Shown piece after piece: positions 55,410 to 64,000 of a DNA stretch of 64,000 nucleotides. The notes under the pieces were generated by a model that was given only the letters and a program-made list of their open reading frames with translations, was not told the origin of the DNA and ran no database searches. How positions within the stretch are numbered: position 1 is the first letter of the stretch; the number at the start of each line of letters is the position of its first letter. The stretch comes from Spirometra erinaceieuropaei (lineage: Eukaryota > Platyhelminthes > Cestoda > Diphyllobothriidea > Diphyllobothriidae): the NCBI GenBank assembly GCA_902702965.1, contig CACRXP010000629.1:180813-244812 (forward strand). Direction: 5' to 3'. The translations under genes and the position numbers were made by a program.

Positions 55410-56345
55410 TGCGCTAACAGGTTGAATTTCAAGGGTTCTGCCTCGACTGTAAGTGTGGCGTAATTGGCGGTATCCAACTGTCAAAAGGTTTAGCAGGAAC
55501 TCTTGAAAACTGAGTCCGCCTTGTCTTTACTCATTGCGGATACTTGTAAGCTTGTGTGCCCCATTCGTAATTTGATAACAGAGATTGAATTTTTCGTGAA
55601 CTTTGACCGACAACAAATGTTTGAAATGTTGGATGAAATCCATTCAAAAAGTCGGAGAGATTAACAAGAAGAGGATGATTTGAGAACCAACGTTCAGTGT
55701 TACGAGTTCAGTCACCCCACCATAGAAACCGGGGAGCCCTGACAAGACATCTCAATATATGTCGCAATTTATCTTATGTGTAGGCTTAGTCGGACCTTTG
55801 CGTTACTCACTCGCAGGCTGGTTGGGGCAATATTTGACAGTCCCGATAGTTCACGCCTTTACTTCCTCCTCTAAGGTAGGGGAGGGTTCATTTTATTTGG
55901 CGGTTGACTGACCGGTGGATGGGCATTGAAACCGCCTGTACCTATCTTTATTTGTGACCATCACCTGGCCCTACGATTTCAAAGCCGTCAAAATTAAAAA
56001 TGCCTCTGACACATCCGATGTGGGTTACTAACTCTCCGTCTGACTTGGGGGCCCACCTACAAGCGGCTAACTTAGACTCTTAAAATAATCGCTCCTCGCA
56101 TCAGACATAATGTGCCACATAATTTGAGCCCTATCGAGAACATGCCAGGTTCTGCACATTGTTATCCCACAAGGTTACTCTAAACGTAACACCGCAATAA
56201 AGCCTAGCCTGTTAAACGCCCTTCTTCGTTCAACAACTGTTAAACGCCAGTTTTTTTGTTGATAATGATAACAGCGGTTCAAGCAAAATTAGTAGCTAAT
56301 GTGACAGGTTTGGGCGTACTATCTAAGGCCTAAAATCTCATTTCA
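55410..56345. other. No recognised feature
   Basis: Nothing with a motif or an internal repeat partner was noticed. Confidence 0.4.
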
Positions 56346-56349
56346 ACAG

Positions 56350-57340
56350 GTACTGTAAACGCATTAACTCATGAAATTGTAACGGAAAATCTGAAATGCG
56401 TTTTCGACTCGAAAATATTACTTAGCTGGGGTTATGATATTGATCACCATGCTGCATAATCCCATAAGAATTCGGTTACTTCAGGACGCCGGCTTCTGGT
56501 TTAACTTCATTTCGGTCGACTCCAAAAGCTACACTCTGTGAAAAGTGACTACTTACGCAGTATGCATTTTTCTCATGGATCTTCGATGTTCTTGTACATT
56601 TACATATACTTCATAGACGACATGCACAAACATGTTCATCCTTTTGCTCCTTTGAAAGACAACTACGTCTGCTTCAAATTTAGCATTTGGAGTAGGGGTA
56701 TAATTTAGTTTTAAAAGTTTTTAATTATAAGATTTTTCGAGACCGTGTAATGCCCGTTGATAAACATCGTGTTTTTTTACCTAATAGTGTTGATTGTAAA
56801 GTTTACAATGTGGTTCTAGTCTACTGTTATATTTTGTGAATCCAATACATTCTCCTCTTCGTAGCGTATGAAAATGTATGATTTAACGTACACGAACACT
56901 TTACGCTTTTTTGTTTGGAAACCCTAAATGACAGCGCGACGGCGAGTCGGGTACAACATTATTCGGAAACGGGTAGGTTTTTTCAAAACAAATAATATCC
57001 TTCCTCCAAGCATAACATTTGAAGAACACGTTATTCCCTTTCAAACGAGCAGGGGAATGAATATGTTTGCGCACGTGATCGATAAAATATATATGAATTT
57101 ATAAGGACATCGAATATCAATGAGAAAAATCCATACTACCTAAGTAGAAATTTTTTACGGTGTGTAAATTTTGGGGTCGGCATGAAAAACGTTCAGTCAA
57201 AAGCCGGCATCCTGAATTCTTGTGGGATTATGCTTTATGGTGATCAAAATTATAACCCTAGCAAAGTAATATTTTCGAGTCGAAAGCGCATTTAAGATTT
57301 TCGGCTGACAATTCTTGAGTTAGCACATACACAATATTTT
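56350..57340 (+). repeat. FB element copy 9, complete (~990 bp)
   Basis: The left end is TACTGTAAACGCATTAACTC and ATGAAATTGTAACGG, with AAATGCGTTTTCGACTCG; the right end is CGAGTCGAAAGCGCATTTAA and TTGAGTTAGCACATACAC. The arms are imperfect reverse complements of about 350 bp with a unique middle. It is followed directly by repeat R2. Confidence 0.75.
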
Positions 57341-58400
57341 CCGCACAAGAGTCGCAGCAAATACGTCGTAGTGAAAGTGCAGTAATATCATTGAAGGAAA
57401 ATAAAAAAAAACAGCAGGACTGGGGGAATCGATTATGTAGATAAGAGTAGACGGAAGGTGGAGAAGACAGCAGAATGCAGAAGGATGAATTAAAAGTGAG
57501 AGAAGAGGGGTACGCACGGGGAAAGAAAGAGTCAATCTAGGAGATCAACGCGAAGATAGAAGAAATGGACTGGAGGTCCTTCAGTTGCAACCGTTGCTTA
57601 CGGACGAGCATTCTGTATGAGGAATGCTGCACTAATCTTGTGATATTCCACAATGTAAACACATCCCACGATGGATATGCTCTGTAGTGTTTGGGGTCTG
57701 AACAGTTAAGATCAGTGGCCCCGCAGTTAAGTTTATATGTCAGTGCATCATTTGCCAGCGCACGAATATGCGCATGTCGAGTGCCCAATCGGTTACGCGC
57801 TATGGTTCACGTTTGTAAAATCCAACTAGGATGCATGATTGAGGGAATTTTGGAGACAGACGTTATCGTTTTTTCTAGGATTGCTTCCACAGTTTACATG
57901 TTAGAATCGATTACTGCCCGATCAGTCTGCCTACAATCCGTAAAAATATACGCAACTGTACACTGAAATGTAGTGTAAGGACAAGTTAATTGATTATTGG
58001 ACAGAAACTGCTGCGTTTTCTGATGCTCAAAGCCCTTAATTTGCTTATTGATGACCGGCGTAAGTCGATGAGTGATGTCAATGACCAAAATGCCTTCTGT
58101 TGTTTTCGAATCGCCAGAAATATTTTGAATGCCACTGAGTGGAACTAATCAACAGTCAGTAGCAATCGCATAGTATGTTTCATATAAAATGAAAATTTTA
58201 AATATTCAGCTATTTTAAGTGAGAGAAAACCAAATAACATGATGTTTAACATTACTTTATTAAATGTATTTTGTCGTTCACAGCTTTTAACATGTCACTT
58301 TTCATGTTCCATGTCTATGTTCCCCTGCACACTCGATCGTAAATTGGGTTGCCATAGACGGCCGGGTGTCAGATTGTGCGCCGTTAGCTACATTTATAAC
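57341..58400 (+). repeat. Repeat R2, copy 1
   Basis: Shares a fixed order with 58986-60020: GATAGAAG.AATGGACTGGAGG, TATGAGGA.TG, CGA.GGAT..GCTCTG, TTGATGACCGG.GTAA, TGCCATAGA. No coding potential. A third copy at 63.0-63.9 kb is split by a PLE terminal repeat. Confidence 0.65.
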
Positions 58401-58459
58401 CTCTTACTTTAAATATGCAAACTCATCGATTCTGGTACATTATAAATTATCGAATCACT

Positions 58460-58985
58460 ACCCACTGTTAGCGACCGATCTATTGAAATTCTGAAATGCG
58501 TTTTCTATTAGGAAGGATTACTTAGGCCCGGTTGTAATACTGATTACCTTGCGGCATAATCCTATAACATTTCTGACTCGGCAGGATGTCTACTTTTGAA
58601 TGTACTTCCTTACAATCTCCTGTGGAACCCGTATTCGGAAAAATGACTACATAAGTAGCATGCATTTTTCGCATTTATTTTCGATGTTCTTACAAATGCC
58701 AATATATTTTATAGAAACCACGAACAAAAATATGTTTTCTTTTAATCGTTTGATAGACAATCAGGTCACCTTTATATTTTCTAATCGCAGAAGGATTATG
58801 TATAGGTTTTAGGAAGTTTTTTAATTCCCGAATATGTTGGAAATTGATCAGCCGTTGCATTAGCGCTTATCGAGGTGCATCCGTTCCACGTAAAGAAAAT
58901 CACATATTCTTCTATGCCTTTGAAAAGATACCATAAAGGGTTCCGAAAATTGTGCCATGGATGCGGACTAGGTTGTACACTTCAT
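58460..58985 (+). repeat. FB element copy 10 (second subfamily), truncated
   Basis: Begins GAAATTCTGAAATGCGTTTT. It is collinear with 52.14-52.68 kb and lacks the right arm. R2 copy 2 follows at once, so FB-R2 occurs twice in a row. Confidence 0.65.
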
Positions 58986-60020
58986 GAGGAGCAGTGGTTA
59001 AATGACAGATACGATGTTATATGAATAGACATTGCGTCGAAGGTAAGGGAGGGAGTTGGAGGTTGAAAGAGAATGAAAAACAGAAGGGCGAAGAGAAGAT
59101 CGGAGAAGTAGAGGAGTACGCAGCGGTAGAAAGCAAAGTGGAAATTTAAGGTACCCGTCGAAAGCAGAATAGGCGAGGATAGAAGCAATGGACTGGAGGC
59201 CCTTTAGATGCAATAGTTGTTTGCAGGCGAGCATTTAATATGAGGAGTGTTGTACTAATATTGCACAGTGCAACAGTGTGAGCACTTTGCACGAAGGATG
59301 CGCTCTGCTGTGTCTACAGTCTGACCAGTTAAGGTCATTGCGTTTTCAGTTTGGTTGGTACATCAGTTCACTATTGACGGCCACACGCAAATGTGTTACT
59401 TGACTGCCCAACAAGTTAATCGCTAAGGTCGTAAAGTGCAAGTAGGATGCAGGGTTGAGTGGCTTTCGCAGATAGTAGTCATCACATGTTCTATGATTGC
59501 TTGCACAGTTTGATTACAGTTGAGCACAGTTGATTACTGCTCGACCGTTCCAGTTAACTTCAGACTGAAATATGCCACGGAAAGCAGAAATGTAATATGA
59601 AGACCAGTTAACTGATCACTGACGAAGTGTCAAGCAGAGTTTTATCTAAGGTAATAGTCATACACTTGCTTATTGATGACCGGTGTAAATCGACGAGTGA
59701 CGTCATTGATCAAAACGTATTCGGTTGTTTTCGAAGCATCAGAACTATGTTGAATACTACTGTGCAGGAATAAGTAACGCAAATTAGCAAACGCTTGGTT
59801 TGAGTTACATAAGCAGGAAAATTTAAATTCGTTAATACGTGTGAAGAAAAATACCACTCACAATAACGCCGAAATTCGCCTTCGCAAGTTGTTATAGTCG
59901 GACAGAATTATTGGCAAATAACTTGTTGTGTCCCGCGTCAATGTTTCCTACGCACGTTCTGATAAGCTGGGATGCCATAGAGAATTGAATGTCACACTAT
60001 ACGCGGTTAGTTAATATTCT
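58986..60020 (+). repeat. Repeat R2, copy 2
   Basis: See copy 1. Borders approximate; similarity fades after about 60020. Confidence 0.6.
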
Positions 60021-60239
60021 AAAAAATTTCATGTCATCTGGTGTAAATCTACTGAGGAGGTGTATTACAGACCAAATGAAACATTCTGTACACCAGAACA
60101 TGAAAGTAATGTCAAAATACGCCAGACGTAATGATTCCAGTACCGGTCCAAATTTCGCATTTCTACTGATGTTAAAAAGCCATGCGTCACTATATCTTTA
60201 ACCTTGAATAACATTCAATCATACCGATAATTAGGCAGA

Positions 60240-60600
60240 GAGCAGTTGAAGCGCTCTGGCATCTACATTACACACAAACCCGCATCCCCGTATGCACCTA
60301 TTTTTGCTGAGTAACAGTAACCATGCACAAAAAGAAATTATCCAATGTCATTTATCTCATTCTGTGCTCTAACTACTCTTGTGTTTATGTTGGCCATACA
60401 GAACGACGTCTTGGGACTCATAGTAACCACGAACCTAAGCTAGCCCTTCGCGGACGTGACCCCTCCACTCTTGTGTTTGTGCACGACTTTGATTGTGATC
60501 ACCGCTTTCATTGGGATGGTACTACAGTTACCAACATAACTGACAACAAATATTTGCGAGAATTGCCCCGAGTTTGACAATCTAACACGCCAGCATCAAG
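60240..60600 (+). mobile_element. PLE-E fragment: GIY-YIG domain
   Basis: The open frame 60323-60577 reads SNVIYLILCSNYSCVYVGHT, ERRLGTHSNHEPKLALRG, then LVFVHDFDCDHRFHWDGTTV and a LRELPRV end. The elements VIYLI, CxxxxCVYVGHTERRLGTR-like and the later His/Asp-rich stretch are a PLE GIY-YIG domain of a lineage distinct from the others here. The conserved Glu near the end is shifted, and no RT is adjacent. Confidence 0.65.
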
Positions 60601-60819
60601 ACACATGTTGATCTGGTCGGTCACTACGAAGATTTATGTGCGCAGCGCATTGATTTCTGTCCGCCGTCTAACAACTACTGCTAATCCTTACTTTGTCTTG
60701 TTTTATTTCTGGGTAGACTAAGGCGCGATCCAGGAATAAATCCTTCGAAACAGACCTTTTTCAGGCACGGAATAAAATATGAGATGAATGATTGAGCTGA
60801 AATTCATCAGCTACTGTGG

Positions 60820-60990
60820 AATGACCGCGTAATATTCACAAACCGCCAACACGCAACCTGTAGTATAGAAGTGTGTAATTATTTACCTTAGTGAAGACAC
60901 AGCAAGGAGTTGAAAGACAAACAAGCGTGTTTCGTCGATCTTTTGCAGCAGCCTAAGTCAGCTGCGAGGGCTTTTTGCTTTTAACTTCTA
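60820..60990. repeat. Dispersed repeat R3, copy 2
   Basis: Partner of 44150-44340: GACCGCGTAATATTCACA, AGTATAGAAG, CAAGCGTGTTTCGTCGATC. Confidence 0.45.
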
Positions 60991-61439
60991 CCTGTGTTGT
61001 CAGTATGGCAAATAATTACACAATCCCTACTTTGACAGGTGGAGTCACTGTCTCTCACCCCTTCCTTCCCATACGGCTAAGCGCTACCGAAACTCCCAAC
61101 ACCGGCGCACTGACCCCATTCAACATCAATGTCCATTAATGCGGATGCCTGCATTTTCACTGATCTGCCAGGGTACTCTCCCTCCGGCAAAGGGAGCCGT
61201 AACAGTTCTCTCTCATATCACCCCTACCCCAAAATGTCCCCTAACCCAGCAACCACCGGTATAGTTTTCCTATTCCGCTATCTGCTCTGTTCATTTCTTT
61301 TGACGATGGGCTGGTGTCATGAACTTCAAAATTCACGGGAACAACTCGATTCATTAAAGTACATTCTCCTTTTCCTTATATAGACTCGGAATGCATACTA
61401 TGCGAGGTATCCGTATATATACATATATATATTTCTAAA

Positions 61440-63010
61440 AAATGTGTCCCGTGGAAAAATAAACAGACTTTATTTCGTACATTTCCGACGCTGGTTTCCC
61501 GGGTCGTCGTCAAATGTGTGGAAAAAGCGAAGAACAGGTAAAATGTAAACATACCCGAAAATCGATTTGGCCTTGTCAGTGCTGAGGATGGATCGATGTT
61601 GTGGGCTGACGTCACGCTTAGTTTTACTATCACCTTTTCCACTTTTCTTTGAGATTTGCGTAAATGGCGTCCAGATCTATGCGCGGATTGATACATGAAT
61701 CATTAGAGGGAATCGTCTCTACAAATTTTCGACCGTTCTTATATGGGCAGGAACCGTCAAGGATCGCTTTACCCCAAGTAAATTTGTGCCCATTGTCTAG
61801 AGTATGTAAAGCGACTTGGGATAAGTAGTGGCGCCTTTTTACTGCCAATTGCTGTTAATGTAGGCGTGTGGAGGCGAACTTCCCTGTTTGGTCACAATAT
61901 ACCGCGTCACAGGCGCCACATGAAATTTTACAGACTACTTTTTATCCAAATAGCCAACCCTATCCCTAGGGTGTACAATCTGATTGCGCGACCGTCGGTT
62001 TTTGCGCCATTTGTATATGGTAATTGCTCGGGTGTCCTTCAACGACATCAGACACATTTTTGATGTAAGGAAGTTTTAGCCAGTTCGTTTCGTTTTGGCG
62101 CATGATCGAAACAATTTAGTTCCTTGTCACTTTCTTTTGATTCCTGCTGTCTCATGCATCGGCGTACAAAATCTCTAGGGCAGCCGTTTTGGGAAATTAG
62201 GCTGAATAAATAACTAAGTTCTTCTGTGCACGCTTCGTTCTCAGAGTAGTGTGTTTTTGCTCGATTAAGTAGGGTGTTAAAGCACTCCGACTGTGAGCGA
62301 TAGGGTGGTTGTTTTCTTAATGTAGGATAATTTCCGCACAGGCTTCTTTGCGGTATACTGATACGTGAAATGCTCTGTCAGTTTTTCGCTGTACGAGGGC
62401 TTTAAGAAATGGGAGTTTGCCGCCGACTTCTATTTCGTGTGTGAAGGTGATTCCCGGTAGAGTTGAGTTGATAACGTTATGCAGCGTTTCCAGCTGATCG
62501 CTCTCGAGGATGACAAAACTGTCATCTACGTAGCGTAACGATAATTTGGGACTGAATTTTTGCATTATTATCTCAGCCAGAAAACCAGAAATAGGTGACC
62601 TCATAGGAGCTCCCTTCGGCTGTAGATAGTATTGCATGTGCGAACGAAAGGTTTGGTTCTAGACATAAGTTAAAGAGTTCGAGCAAAGCGGATGCAGAAA
62701 CATCGATTTCGTAGAATTGTAGGAGTTCTTCTGTGCATTGCCTTGCAAAACCGAGTGGTGTGGACACAATTAAGGAGAAAACATGGAATGACACCACTAG
62801 CTCACCCGTATCAATGGTGAGTCCTTTTATTTTGTCTACAAATTCAATAGAATTCTCGATTGATGTCTCACAATCCTTGGTTAATAGATGCAGTTTGTGG
62901 AATAGCGATTTAAAATTTTGTAATTCGGTGCACTGATCACTGATACTACCGGTCGTAATGATACGCCGGGTTTGTGAACTTTCGGTAGACCACAGATTTT
63001 GGTGATTGTC
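61440..63010 (-). mobile_element. PLE-C: RT, linker, GIY-YIG and 3' end, broken
   Basis: The minus strand carries the RT upstream part (62573-63010: SIEFVDKIKGLTIDTGELVV, SFHVFSLIVSTPLGFA). After a frame change comes GAPMRSPISGFLAEIIMQKF (motif B) with LRYVDDSFVILE (motif C, Asp pair present; frame 62317-62637). The linker follows in stops (LPYIKNVSDVV). The GIY-YIG core reads CGACDAVYCDQTGKFASTRL and, in frame 61630-61848, YLSQVALHTLDNGHKFTWGK, with CINPRIDLDAIYANL at the end. The 3' end at 61460-61520 has a decayed hammerhead-like segment (GACGACGACC .. CGGAAATG). The right side is cut at R2. Confidence 0.75.
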
Positions 63011-63236
63011 ACGTTTGCTAGGGATAAAGCACGCATTTGGTATGAGGAATATTGCATTAATATCGCGCTGTCCTACGGTGTTAGCACATCGCACGATGGA
63101 TGCGCTCCATTGTGTTTGCAGTTTGACAAGTTGAGGCCAGTGCTACTGCAGATTAGTCGTTACCTCAGTCCACCATTTTCAGACACACGAAAATGTGCTT
63201 ATTCCGAACCCCACAAGCTCATGGCCTTGGCTCACT
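63011..63236 (+). repeat. Repeat R2, copy 3, left part
   Basis: Reads GCATTTGGTATGAGGAATATTG and CGCACGATGGATGCGCTCCA like copies 1 and 2. It breaks at about 63236 and resumes at 63705. Confidence 0.6.
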
Positions 63237-63704
63237 GCACAGGCTTAACCACATTGGTAAAAAGTACAATGATCTTCTCCTTCCATACTCGGTGCTGAGA
63301 CTTCGCCTAGGCGGAGTAATTAGTCACGCGGGGAGCGCACATGTGAACACTCTTCCCAGCACCAGGACCAGTGGGTCAGATGGTCGGGCAATCATCACAT
63401 CAACATCCAACACACGTGTTGAGATTGCAGCAATCAACGACGCAATATCGGCCATCAAACAGTCATCACGCCACGTGCAACGATCCCTGATGAAGGGGGG
63501 AGCCGTGAACATTCATAGGTATGCCGTAGCATGGCGACTGCTTCCTATAAATACTGCAGCCCCTTGTGCATGAGCCACCGTATCTGCTTTTGTCTCTGAT
63601 GATGGGTTCGGGCAGAAATCCGAAACGTCAGGCTAATAAAGTTCTTGTCCCAGCGATCGTGTCCCCTTCGTCGAGACTGCCTCCTGGGACTCATCTCTTC
63701 GCTT
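63237..63704 (+). mobile_element. PLE terminal repeat (pLTR), subtype B, inserted in R2
   Basis: The best copy of the subtype; relatives are at 940-1185 (minus) and 14990-15290. It contains GCAACGATCCCTGATGAAGG, GAACATTCATAGGTATGCCG, CAGCCCCTTGTGCATGAGCC, a hammerhead-like core and a tail with CCCAGCGATCGTG. It carries no protein. R2 sequence continues on both sides. A short target duplication (GCTCAC/CTTCAC) is possible but imperfect. The 126-codon frame 63193-63573 lies across it and is not supported. Confidence 0.6.
63588..63634 (+). ncRNA. Hammerhead-ribozyme-like motif, best-conserved core
   Basis: CTGATGA at 63596-63602 (full consensus), a stem GGGTT with AATCC, GAAAC at 63622-63626, GTC at 63627-63629 and AGGC, which can pair with GTCT before the box (four pairs, one G-U). 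One extra U follows the box. Stem III is limited to two pairs with no loop, so cleavage would need a dimer (inference). Confidence 0.55.
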
Positions 63705-63935
63705 CACGTTGGTAAAGTCCAACAAGAATGCCTGCTTGAGTGTTTGGTATGCGTCATCGCATTTCCAAGGATTGTTTGCACAGTCTGTGTGTGAGAGTTG
63801 GTTACTGCCCGCATATTCCTTCTATTATCTGAAAGAAATGTGCTACTGTACACATCCATGTAGTATAAAGAATAGTGCGTCTGATCATTGGCCTAAAACC
63901 AATCTGCGTTTTATGATGAGGAGGCCCTAAACTGA
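63705..63935 (+). repeat. Repeat R2, copy 3, right part
   Basis: Continues R2 with GTTGGTAAAGTCCAACAAGA, TTGGTTACTGCCCG, CTACTGTACAC and a TGATCATTGG word in the order of copies 1 and 2. Confidence 0.6.
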
Positions 63936-64000
63936 TATTTGCGGTTAAGTCAGAGTGCCCCATGGCATCACCCCGCCTATTACAGCCGCTGGGGGGTCAG

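Noticed and set aside
1..64000. CRISPR arrays, operons, bacterial promoters or phage genes
   Set aside because: No regular repeat-spacer array and no dense gene layout; all evidence is eukaryotic.

Overview
This window is eukaryotic, intron-bearing, AT-leaning nuclear DNA with very little host coding sequence and many mobile-element remains. The best guess is a parasitic flatworm, most likely a tapeworm of the diphyllobothriid type (inference; no marker gene is present). The reasons are many Penelope-like elements (PLEs) of several lineages with GIY-YIG endonuclease domains and hammerhead-ribozyme-like ends, 32-33 nt introns in a transposase gene, and several islands of degenerate TTAGGG-like telomere repeat. 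No bacterial, viral or organellar gene layout was seen. An assembly gap of 46 N lies at 10775-10820.

Layout. 0-1.2 kb: a PLE 3' end and an inverted PLE terminal repeat. 1.9-6.6 kb: two PLE copies back to back. Each is flanked by an inverted copy of its own 3' end, they meet at a TA microsatellite, and the second is split by a 519-bp solo LTR. 6.6-21 kb: a mostly unrecognised region with candidate host exons on both strands and scattered repeat pieces. 21-34 kb: copies of a ~1-kb palindrome-ended repeat (called FB here), PLE fragments on the minus strand, a telomere-like mini-element and further candidate exons. 36-38 kb: the 3' end of a CR1-like LINE and a PLE. 39.87-44.08 kb: a 4.2-kb Merlin-type DNA transposon with terminal inverted repeats, an 8-bp target duplication and a near-intact transposase interrupted by two tiny introns. 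It carries a 1.2-kb telomere-like array as cargo. 46-50 kb: a candidate exon, a PLE joined to a LINE tail, and a Ty3/Gypsy integrase remnant. 51-60 kb: FB copies alternating with a second ~1-kb repeat (R2). 60-64 kb: two more PLE lineages and an R2 copy split by a PLE terminal repeat.

The window reads as a graveyard of retroelements in which the Merlin element is the best preserved unit and PLEs are the commonest class. Host exons are proposed only from open frames bounded by good splice-like signals. None was matched to a known family, and their linkage into genes is not established. All family assignments were made by eye from motifs.
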